The translations under genes and the position numbers were made by a program. The notes below the pieces were generated by a model that saw only the letters and a program-made list of their open reading frames with translations, was not told the origin of the DNA and ran no database searches. 64,000 bases of DNA from Pseudomonadota bacterium (GTDB lineage: Bacteria; Pseudomonadota; Gammaproteobacteria; Steroidobacterales; Steroidobacteraceae): positions 1 through 64,000 of the forward strand of contig JAFAEQ010000015.1 in NCBI GenBank assembly GCA_023423935.1, read 5' to 3'. Positions 35,519 to 43,033 of this stretch are shown piece by piece (the first letter of the stretch is position 1; every line of letters begins with the position of its first letter).

Positions 35519-36151
35519 TTAAATCCCGAGCAATGATCTCATGTCGTTCTCATAGGCCGCGTAGTCTCTCCAACCCATCAGGCTTGTGACGTTACTTGCG
35601 TAGTTCCAAACGAGGCCTGCTCTTAGGTCGAAGGCAGGATCACGGATATCCGAGCCGTATCCATGTTTCGTAGCAAGCCATTCGAATATGGTTACGCTTG
35701 GCTCACGTAGCTGATAGTCGTCAATATGATTGTACTGGTTTCTGGCGGCATAGATCACAAGGCCGAGTGGGACTTCGCGAATCAGCCGACCTATGCAGTA
35801 CTGTGCATGACCGGATCTCACAATTCCCGAAAGTTCCACGGGGATTTTTTCGTTCTTGGAGTACAACCGAATCGCCATAGCCGCTATCTGAAGCGCCGAT
35901 CCGCACAATGCTGCTAGGGCGTATTTTTCCGATAGAAAGGCGCGTTCTGCTGCCAGGCCTTTTTCAATCTCCTCAGCTTTTTCTTTCATCCACTGTTCCA
36001 GGGCGGCGTCGCGTTTCTGTTGATCGGAATAGGTGCCAACGAGCACCGGAGGGCGAGCACGCCGAAGAATCTGAAGATATGCATCTATGCCGCTAAATAA
36101 ATGCTCCACAGCGCTCTTCGTGCGAGCAAGGTACTCCTCTGGTGTTTCCAT
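35519..36151 (-). CDS. HEPN-like protein with RNxxxH motif, paired with a DUF4238 gene
   Basis: 210 residues, all-helical, no signal peptide. AARNQYNHIDD contains R-N-x3-H, the HEPN RNase signature (RX4-6H with Asn after Arg), inside a helix as in HEPN toxins. The N-terminal half is charged and may be coiled coil (EQWMKEKAEEIEKGLAAE). It starts 3 bp after the DUF4238 stop, so the two are one operon. The base composition is lower in GC than the core genome. The likely role is a nuclease effector in an abortive or toxin-type defence; the HEPN call rests on motif and secondary-structure impression. Confidence 0.6.
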   Translation of the reverse strand: METPEEYLARTKSAVEHLFSGIDAYLQILRRARPPVLVGTYSDQQKRDAALEQWMKEKAEEIEKGLAAERAFLSEKYALAALCGSALQIAAMAIRLYSKNEKIPVELSGIVRSGHAQYCIGRLIREVPLGLVIYAARNQYNHIDDYQLREPSVTIFEWLATKHGYGSDIRDPAFDLRAGLVWNYASNVTSLMGWRDYAAYENDMRSLLGI

Positions 36152-36154
36152 GGT

Positions 36155-37216
36155 TCACTCCTCCGAAAACGCCGGAGCGATCTGTGATTCGAGAAACGAA
36201 TCGATTTCACTGGTGATAAGCAACTGCAGTTCACGGTACTGCGGCGTATCGGCATTGGCGATGAATGCATCGCTCGACCACGCGGCCGATGCGTGATTCA
36301 GATCGCTGACAGCGGGAATCGCAGGCGAGCGGCTCTTCGCGCCAACAATCACTTGCGAAGTGGATATGGGCAATATCACACCCGTAACCTCGTCGTGCTT
36401 TGCAACGCCCATTGGACCTAGTAGCGAGCCCTGCGGACCGATGTGCAGCGGTCCGCAATCGCCAAGAATGAAACCAGAAGTTTTCGATGAAACTACGCTC
36501 CAGTGCAATCGCTGCATGAAGCTGCGAAATTCAGACTCGCTCTGCCCGAGCGATCGCTCCAGGCCTTTGATGTGCCCCGCCTGGGTATGGGCCGTCAGTA
36601 GGGCATGGAGTTCGTTAACCATTCGTAGCATTGGGCTAAGGTCGATGTGTTCAAGCATCCGTCCTGGATCAGCCGCGATGACCGATACCATGGACGACAG
36701 CGTGCCTCGTTCTTCCCTAGATAATCCTCGTCCTAACTTCTTCTCAGCTTCCGACGTCAATATCTCCTCTAGCCAGCCGGGTTCCGCTTTGATCTGCCTT
36801 CCAAGCAATCTTCCTGCAGAGGTCTTGTTGCTGAGCGCATCATTTGCGCGAGAAAGAATCTTCTTGCCTCCAGTTTCGAACAAGGATCGTATCCATCGAA
36901 CCCGAATGCTGACCTGATGTACGAATTCCGACACCACGTCGCTCTGCCCGATAAATCGTGTTCCGATACTTGATCTCAGGTCGTTCACAAGCTCGTCAAA
37001 TCGGTGCACCTCTGCGTCCGTAATTAGCTGGTCAACGAGTGGCGTGGGGGGAGGGCCATAGAAGTCCTTCTCGGCAAGGATGTTGCGAGTGCCAGTTAGA
37101 AAGGGCTCGCGCCCGTTCTGATAAAACCATACCTGGTGCACTCCCTTTTTAGTCTTTCTGGCCGAGAATCCTTTCTGCAGGAGTTGCGGAACGTAATGGT
37201 GATTACGACCTGCCAT
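36155..37216 (-). CDS. DUF4238 domain protein
   Basis: 353 residues. It begins MAGRNHHYVPQLLQKGFSAR, the HHYVPxxLLxxF hallmark of DUF4238, followed by VWFYQNGREP and the acidic KDFY region. The middle is helical, and the later part has a beta segment (SGFILGDCGPLHIGP) typical of the family. DUF4238 proteins are widespread in accessory DNA; the function is unknown. It lies 3 bp upstream of the HEPN-like gene in the same operon and could be its partner, sensor or inhibitor. Start ATG; no strong ribosome site seen. The 263 bp upstream hold no gene. Confidence 0.85.
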   Translation of the reverse strand: MAGRNHHYVPQLLQKGFSARKTKKGVHQVWFYQNGREPFLTGTRNILAEKDFYGPPPTPLVDQLITDAEVHRFDELVNDLRSSIGTRFIGQSDVVSEFVHQVSIRVRWIRSLFETGGKKILSRANDALSNKTSAGRLLGRQIKAEPGWLEEILTSEAEKKLGRGLSREERGTLSSMVSVIAADPGRMLEHIDLSPMLRMVNELHALLTAHTQAGHIKGLERSLGQSESEFRSFMQRLHWSVVSSKTSGFILGDCGPLHIGPQGSLLGPMGVAKHDEVTGVILPISTSQVIVGAKSRSPAIPAVSDLNHASAAWSSDAFIANADTPQYRELQLLITSEIDSFLESQIAPAFSEE

Positions 37217-37494
37217 ACAGGCGGTTTACCTCGATAGTCTGTCTGCCCGCGCTCGCTGGGTTCATGGATGAGCCAGCCCGAATAGTAGTCGAGGCACGCT
37301 CGTTCAGACGCTGAACCATATTATGACTGCCAACGACCCAAAGTGAGCATGCATTGCATCGCTTCCAACATGTCAAAGTGAGGTCTGGTCGCGCAGCTCA
37401 GGCGATGGGATGTCGGCTCGCCGATTCTCGCTTCTCCAAGACCCGCTCTGCCGTGCTGTAGACTGCACTGAATTGCGTTGTGGGGAAGGCGGGA

Positions 37495-38568
37495 ATGCTC
37501 ACGGACATTTTCGCGCGCCGGTACGAGAAGCGCGCGCTATTTACCAAAGTAGAACAACCTGAGCTAAGACTGCTCGTGCAAGCATTTCGCATCATCAACG
37601 AACAGCTCCTTCCGTATTACGACTGGCAGAAGAAAGTTGATGAGCGCGCAAAGGGCGTCTGGACGAGCCTGCACGATCGTCTGACGATGGAACTTGGAAT
37701 AAAAGAGCTTTCCCCGAGGTACTACTCGTACCAAGGCGAGTGGATGGGTAAGCCTCACACATACTCAGGTTTTTATGAAATGAATCATGTCTGCGAGGCG
37801 TACGTCACAAGGCAGTACAGCAGCGAGTGGGATCCCGATGCGTTCATGAAGAATCGCCTTAGCTTTATTGAGCTGGCCTTCCGTGAGCGCGAGAGGCAGA
37901 TCAGCGTCATAAACAGTGAACTCCCAACTGCATTGCTCATGGCGAAGGTGGAGGACGTATCGCCAGGGCGTTCGAGCGGCCTTCGCGTTCCAGGAGTCGG
38001 ACAATCAAAAGCTGAGCGTGTGCAGAAAGGGAACGACCAGGTGAATGCCGTATTCAACGGTTGCGTGCAGGAGCTGAACACGCGGTTTGAGCAAGCTGGC
38101 ATGCCTTTGCACTACCACAATGAGTACGTTCAAATAACGACCGACGCGCAGGTGCAAACTCACATCGCACAACCGTTCTGGGTGTTGGTCAAGGACGCTA
38201 AGTGGACCAATGTCAGCACCGATATGGCTGAGGCGCTCGACCGCCGTGATACTGGCGGCCGCGATCCGGCGTTCTACGCAGCCAAAGCACTCGAAAGCAC
38301 GATCAAGATCATCAGCAACGACAAGAGCTGGAGTACTGGCAAAGAGAGGGGCGTCTCGGATTATCTGAACCATCTCGAATCCAAAGCTTACGGCGGCTTC
38401 ATCGAACCTTGGGAGAGGCAGTTGATGCAGAAATTCTTCAGTGACGTGAGAAATGCCTTAGGGCACGGCCCCGGTGCTGCCCCGATGCCCACTCTAAATG
38501 TGCAGCAGACTGACTACGCCATCGAGTTCTGCATGTCATGGATCAAGAGCCTTATCAAGCGCCTGTGA
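37495..38568 (+). CDS. Abi_C-like protein with C-terminal HEPN motif
   Basis: 357 residues from MLTDIFARRY; GGAAGGCGGGA before this ATG decides it over a GTG five codons upstream. The N-terminal 230 residues are unassigned helices and strands. The C-terminal 110 residues (DPAFYAAKALESTIKIIS, then FFSDVRNALGHGPG, then AIEFCMSWIKSLIKR) match the abortive-infection C-terminal domain. RNALGH fits the HEPN RX4H signature. It is likely an RNA-targeting effector in defence. It stands alone between two minus-strand operons. Composition is again lower GC than the flanks. Confidence 0.75.
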   Translation: MLTDIFARRYEKRALFTKVEQPELRLLVQAFRIINEQLLPYYDWQKKVDERAKGVWTSLHDRLTMELGIKELSPRYYSYQGEWMGKPHTYSGFYEMNHVCEAYVTRQYSSEWDPDAFMKNRLSFIELAFRERERQISVINSELPTALLMAKVEDVSPGRSSGLRVPGVGQSKAERVQKGNDQVNAVFNGCVQELNTRFEQAGMPLHYHNEYVQITTDAQVQTHIAQPFWVLVKDAKWTNVSTDMAEALDRRDTGGRDPAFYAAKALESTIKIISNDKSWSTGKERGVSDYLNHLESKAYGGFIEPWERQLMQKFFSDVRNALGHGPGAAPMPTLNVQQTDYAIEFCMSWIKSLIKRL

Positions 38569-38653
38569 TTAAAAGGGTAAACAGCGGATGGGAATCATCG
38601 ATGAGTTCTTGACTCGATACCGAAAGGAGTACGACCGAGTATAGATTCGTGTC

Positions 38654-39976
38654 TCACTCCTCGTCCTCACGGTACACATACCGCAGTTGTGACGCGAGAA
38701 GCTGTTCGTCTAACCGGTTGAACGCCGTGAAAACCTGAGAAAGGATCATGCGGATACCGGACCAGTCGGTGGTACCGCGGAAACCTGGGTCATTCCGAGC
38801 GCGTGCAAGTTTCTCCTGAAAGCGCGCTTGAACATCGCTCTTAGCAGACAGTTCCCCTTGGTACGTGCCAACCGACTTTTCGTAGCCCGTCCATTGAATC
38901 GGCGGAAGCGCTCCATCCGGGTTCTTCAGCGTGTCTTCGCCGAAATACAGCTCGATGCTTGCTGCCATGCCATTGATGTCCATGAGTGAAGGTCCTGTTG
39001 GCCCGAGCGTTGGGTACGCGCGAAGCGCGGGTAAGTCGGGTAGGCGCATCACAACGATGTGCTCGGGCAGCTTCGATGTCTTCACGGTACGCATTGCTGC
39101 TCTGCCAGCCGCGTCATTATCAAAGAGTGCGATGACCCTGTTGACGATGCCGGCACCCACAAATGCGCGAACAAGGTTCGCCAGTTGTCCTGCGCCACCG
39201 CCGAACTCCGAGAAGTCCATGAATGAGTAGTAGTCGCGAAGGTGTGGATAAAGAAGCTCCAACGCACCGACGATGACGGCGGAATCGGTTCGCCCTTCCG
39301 TAAGAATGATGACGCGTCCCCGCGCATGGAATTCTGCGGCGCTCCAGCCGATCACGCGCTCGATGTCATCGTCTTCTGGGTCGATGAACTCGCCATCGAC
39401 CAAATCAGTCAGGTCGTACACAAATGACTCAAGATCGAGACATGCTTCCACTGCAAGCCGAAGGCCAACGAGCCAATCAGGGCCGCCATACCCGTACCAC
39501 GTCTCGTGGGCCTGGAGCATCTTTCCTAGAAATGAATCCTTGTGATTTTCTGCGTCCCTCCAGCGTAGATTGTCCATGGCAATTCTCCGAATAAATCCCA
39601 TCCATTGGTCTGGCGTCAGCTCGCGGAGGCGCTGGAGGTCTGCATCGTGCTGTTCGGGAATTAGAGAATCAAAGCCCTCGTGCTGTCGGATCTCGAGCAG
39701 CCGCCATTCGTCAAACAAACGTCGAGCTGCTTCCATTGAGTATCCGAAGATGTCTAGCCGGTCACGAATGGTGCGCGGATCGACCTCGTAGTAGACGACA
39801 CGGGCATCAGGGTCGTCTTCGTAACGCTCGCGAAGATGCGCGGGTAGTTCGGGGTCGTCGGCCTTCCTAATTTTTCGTTCAGCGCTGCGGAATAGCTTCA
39901 TCAGCGCTGGATCGACCTCGCTCTTCGATTCAATGATGTGCAGATTGCCAAACGTGCAACTCGCGTAGGTACCCAC
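38654..39976 (-). CDS. HEPN/Toprim-associated domain protein
   Basis: 440 residues. The N-terminal half (MGTYASCTFGNLHIIESKSE, DIFGYSMEAARRLFDEW, DLESFVYDLTDLVDGEF) matches the HEPN/Toprim N-terminal domain family. The C-terminal half is a TOPRIM domain with VIILTEGRTDSAVI (catalytic Glu) and ALFDNDAAG (DxD). TOPRIM domains cut or nick nucleic acid, as in OLD nucleases. A defence role is likely from family and context. No ATPase partner is adjacent, unlike OLD/Gabija systems. It is convergent with the Abi_C gene. Confidence 0.85.
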   Translation of the reverse strand: MGTYASCTFGNLHIIESKSEVDPALMKLFRSAERKIRKADDPELPAHLRERYEDDPDARVVYYEVDPRTIRDRLDIFGYSMEAARRLFDEWRLLEIRQHEGFDSLIPEQHDADLQRLRELTPDQWMGFIRRIAMDNLRWRDAENHKDSFLGKMLQAHETWYGYGGPDWLVGLRLAVEACLDLESFVYDLTDLVDGEFIDPEDDDIERVIGWSAAEFHARGRVIILTEGRTDSAVIVGALELLYPHLRDYYSFMDFSEFGGGAGQLANLVRAFVGAGIVNRVIALFDNDAAGRAAMRTVKTSKLPEHIVVMRLPDLPALRAYPTLGPTGPSLMDINGMAASIELYFGEDTLKNPDGALPPIQWTGYEKSVGTYQGELSAKSDVQARFQEKLARARNDPGFRGTTDWSGIRMILSQVFTAFNRLDEQLLASQLRYVYREDEE

Positions 39977-40284
39977 GACCGCCTCGAAATCGTTGTTCGT
40001 CGACCCGTCTAGCGTTGAGGATATCGGATATGAGAACGCCTGCTGATGCCCTGTCAGCTCACGATAGCGAGTATTTAGCGGAGGTCAAAAATTGGGCGGT
40101 TCGCGTAACTATGCTAAGTGACGCCATTGGATGCGTGTGGGACTGTGTATGCGCAACGAATGCGCATAGCCCATCGACAGACGTCCGCTTCTGGCCCGGA
40201 GGCAGCCACGGCATCCGCACCGAGATGCAGGGACAGCGTGTACGGCCTCCCGTCTACGACTTATCGAACGACTTGCGCGCAAGT

Positions 40285-40567
40285 GAGTTTCGCCCGGAAT
40301 TGCGGCGAAACTCTCAGGCGCTGCTCTATGCGATAGCTCGATGCTCGATCGACGCGCGCGCGAGTTTCGCCGCGGACCATCGACCATTCTTTGCGGGACT
40401 TTTGCGGGACATTGGTCCCAAATATCCACGACTCGCGATTGAATCTGCAACGGACGCCCCGCGAGTGATTGCTTGAATATCAGCTACTTACGTTTCACCA
40501 AAACTTGAGTTTCACCGAGACCATCGATCTTCGAACCAGGAGTTTCGCCAGAATTTCCGCGAAACTC
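40285..40567. other. Putative attachment site: tRNA-identical core among arm-type repeats
   Basis: CTTCGAACCAGG at 40529-40540 is identical to 33944-33955 in the tRNA-Arg anticodon arm. Around it GAGTTTCGCC occurs at 40285, 40362 and 40540, with a variant (GAGTTTCACC) at 40507 and inverted copies at 40304 and 40559. A core plus short direct/inverted arm repeats is how tyrosine-integrase att sites look. The 39977-40681 stretch has no convincing gene. Confidence 0.5.
40446..40473 (+). repeat. Direct repeat DR1 (27-28 bp), left partner
   Basis: TGCAACGGACGCCCC followed by GCGAGTGATTGCT. It differs from DR2 at 42774 by one substitution and one indel. Both are preceded by a CTTTTGCGGGAC motif 36-47 bp upstream. 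Together they bracket the VapBC pair and the decayed gene. Confidence 0.7.
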
Positions 40568-40681
40568 ATCGTTGACGGGTTTCCGCGGATCGAGACTCAT
40601 GCAAATTCTTCAATTGCAGACTCGAGAGACCACTTGGTCTTTGAGCAGGCGATCGGCAGGTATGCACGTTGTCTGCTGCCC

Positions 40682-41116
40682 TCATGTTCCGCTTCTGGCG
40701 TGGTCCCAGGGATTCAGCGTGGCGACACCCGTCGACGCGAAATCAACAACGTTGCGTGTCACCACGGTCATCCCGTGCACCAGGGCCGTGGCGGCGATGA
40801 AAGCGTCGCGCTCGGACTTGGGATCGGGAACGTGCAACTGGGCGCATCGGCGCGCGACGGCGGTGTCGATGGGAAGAATGCGGTCTGCGAACGCAGGCAG
40901 AACATGGCCGTCCATCCATGCGCGCAGAATCGCTCCTTGTGCGGGATCGCGTCGCTCCATGAGAAGAATGCCGAGCTCCATCTCGAGCACAGTAATCGTT
41001 GAGAGGAAGAGGCTCGCGGGTGCAACGCTGTTGGCCCACGCCGTCACACCTTTGTCCGCCTTGCCTGCCTTCGCCTTCCGGAGTTCGGCGACGACGTTCG
41101 TGTCGAGCAAGTACAT
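40682..41116 (-). CDS. VapC/FitB-type PIN-domain toxin
   Basis: 144 residues. PIN acidic residues are visible: MYLLDTNVVAEL (first Asp), TITVLEMELGI (Glu), DPKSERDAFIAATA (Asp pair) and VTRNVVDF (last Asp region). The product would be a Mg2+-dependent RNase that cuts tRNA or rRNA. Its ATG overlaps the antitoxin stop (TGATG), the usual coupling. It looks intact. Confidence 0.92.
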   Translation of the reverse strand: MYLLDTNVVAELRKAKAGKADKGVTAWANSVAPASLFLSTITVLEMELGILLMERRDPAQGAILRAWMDGHVLPAFADRILPIDTAVARRCAQLHVPDPKSERDAFIAATALVHGMTVVTRNVVDFASTGVATLNPWDHARSGT

Positions 41117-41373
41117 CAGGATAGGTCCGCCGGGCGCGGCGAGCCGCCGCTGAGGCGAGGCGGATCGAACTCGATGTCCTCCACACCGGGCATTGCCAGC
41201 TGATCAACAATGCTGGCGTGAGACCCGGCAAGCTTCTGGTAATCCTCAATCGTCAGCAGGACGTGCGCCGGCCGCCCGCGGTCCGTAATGAACACAGGCC
41301 CCCTGCTCGCGGCCTGCTTGGCCCGACTGGTGTCTTGGTTGAACTCGCGACTCGACAGCGTGGTGATGGCCAT
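41116..41373 (-). CDS. Phd/YefM-family antitoxin (VapB-type partner)
   Basis: 85 residues from MAITTLSSREFNQD with GGAGGTG eight bases upstream; the longer open frame is not supported. The N-terminus has the Phd/YefM pattern (REFNQDTSRAKQAASRGPVF, then ITDRGRPAHVLLTIEDYQKL) and the C-terminal tail (LAMPGVEDIEFDPPRL) would wrap the toxin. It likely represses its own operon through the dyad just upstream. Confidence 0.92.
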   Translation of the reverse strand: MAITTLSSREFNQDTSRAKQAASRGPVFITDRGRPAHVLLTIEDYQKLAGSHASIVDQLAMPGVEDIEFDPPRLSGGSPRPADLS

Positions 41374-41388
41374 GGGTTTACACCTCCA

Positions 41389-41408
41389 ATGTAGCCATGT
41401 TTCTACAT
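41389..41408. promoter_or_regulatory. Autoregulatory dyad of the toxin-antitoxin operon
   Basis: ATGTAG, eight bases, CTACAT: a perfect 6 bp inverted repeat starting 16 bp before the antitoxin ATG. It is the expected place for Phd/YefM binding. Confidence 0.65.
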
Positions 41409-41682
41409 TAACGAGCGGCGCGCAAGGTCCGTGAATAGCGGCGTCCCTAACCAATTGCTTTGATTAACAATTCCAATTACCGGGCGTCTGAGAGGCAATC
41501 CGGATCAGCGATCCACATACGTCCTTTTAGTTCCGCGGCGCGTGGCGATCCTCGCGCATGGTCCGCAGATGGCTATCACTCCGACGCCTACCCGAAAAAA
41601 CACGCGTGCTTGTCTTCGCCCACGATCTCCAGGAACTTCTCGATCGAGCCGACATGCGGCACCGGCTCGTAGGCATGCCATT

Positions 41683-42466
41683 TCAGATCCGCTCGGCGCC
41701 AGAAAACCTATCGTCTCCAAATGCGCGCCGCGCGCAACAACGGACGTTGCAATGGTTCGAGCACCACGACTTCTTTGAGCGGACAGGGATCAACCCGAGC
41801 AACGTGCGGCTCTGTTTACAGCGACCGCGGTCGAGGTACTCAGCAAAGTCCCTGATCGTATCTAGTTCGCTCACGGCAACGTCGAGCGACACCTCATCAT
41901 GATGTGGATGAACGAACCGTCAGTGTCGGGATCTCCGACTGTGAACGGCGGGGCGGTTCCGTTCTTTATGTCTGCATCGCCCTTGATGCGCGCATCGAGC
42001 GCTAAGCTCCCTATCCCTCCATTGAAATGCCGGATGCATGCCTCGCGAATTCCGCTCGTGACGACAATACCGTGAACGATTCTCCGCTCGGGAGGCCGTA
42101 GCGGTATGGGAAGCTTTTGCTTGCAGTCCGGGTCGATAAAGATTCGGTCCGGATACGTCGCGATCCACCGCTCCGCGCCGCGAATCTGCGTGACAGAGTG
42201 AGCAACCGCACGCTTGTACCAGTGCCTCCATGATAGTGGCGTGTCTTCGTCACCTGGCCACGCGACGTGTTTGTCGCTGAAGATCAAAACGTAGGGATCA
42301 CAAACAACCAGCAGGTCGCAAAGCTCCTTCCCTGCGCAGTGGGCTGGGGACGTTTGTCATTGAAGACGTTTGGATAGGACCAGAGGTCGAGAAACGTATG
42401 GTCCGCGAGATTCGCGAGATAGCGCTCGGTGGGAGTCTTCCCGCTCCCTCTGTGAATGACGGCCAT
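41683..42466 (-). pseudogene. Multiply frameshifted gene of an uncharacterised island family
   Basis: Part 1, from MAVIHRGSGKTPTERYLANL, runs to DKRPQPTAQG, where a missing G near 42320 breaks the frame. Part 2 continues ELCDLLVVCDPYVLIFSDKH, then RHWYKRAVAHSVTQIRGAER, to DGSFIHI. After another break part 3 is SLDVAVSELDTIRDFAEYL. Read together they form one protein resembling a conserved hypothetical family common in accessory DNA. The strand pattern LCDLLVVCDPYVLIFSDK may be a nuclease-like core, but this is a guess. The 41409-41682 gap downstream shows no gene. Confidence 0.6.
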
Positions 42467-42773
42467 GTGGTTAGTGCTTGCTGCTGCCAAACCATAACGA
42501 GGCGGCACGCCAGCAACAAGAGCAAAGCCAAGACTAAGCGCCGTGGGAGTTCGGCAAATCCGCCGAAACGGCGGATCGGGATCGGGCTCCATTCCGCCCG
42601 GAGACGGGCGCCACCGGGCCTGAAGTCACCGGGCATTCGGTGACGATCCCTTTCGCAACGGACGTCAGGAAGCGGCGACTTGCCTTTGTGTTTGTCAGAT
42701 TGTCACGGCGTTCTCGCCGTCAAGATCTTTTGCGGGACTTCGCCCTCGCGAACCCAGACTTCGCGGAGCTTTT

Positions 42774-42800
42774 TGCAACGAACGCCCGCGAGTGATTGCT
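42774..42800 (+). repeat. Direct repeat DR2, right partner
   Basis: TGCAACGAACGCCC followed by GCGAGTGATTGCT, near identical to DR1 at 40446. The 567 bp between the decayed gene and the glycosyltransferase contain this repeat and the following terminator, and no gene. Confidence 0.7.
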
Positions 42801-42865
42801 CAAGGACTAGGTAACGCCCGCGCCGAAAAGACTCGCGCGCATCCCACACGCTCCATCCCCCAAAC

Positions 42866-42893
42866 GAAAAAGGCGCCCAACGGGCGCCTTTTT
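42866..42893. terminator. Bidirectional intrinsic terminator at island edge
   Basis: AAAAAA, GGCGCCC, AAC, GGGCGCC, TTTTT: a perfect 7 bp stem with A- and T-runs on either side. It marks the right boundary between the island and the glycosyltransferase gene. Confidence 0.92.
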
Positions 42894-43033
42894 CTTGACT
42901 GATCTGTACTCGAACAACGAACGGCGAAACATCGCTTCTTTCGCCGTGCTGAGAATATACCGTGTGCCGGGGCTTGCCGGAAGGCCCGGGACATGTCGCA
43001 GGATCGCGCGCCTTGTCGTATGGAGGGCGTGGG

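Noticed and set aside
40015..40476. 153-codon + strand frame after the HEPN/Toprim gene
   Set aside because: No ribosome site or family match, and it crosses the arm-type repeats and a direct repeat.
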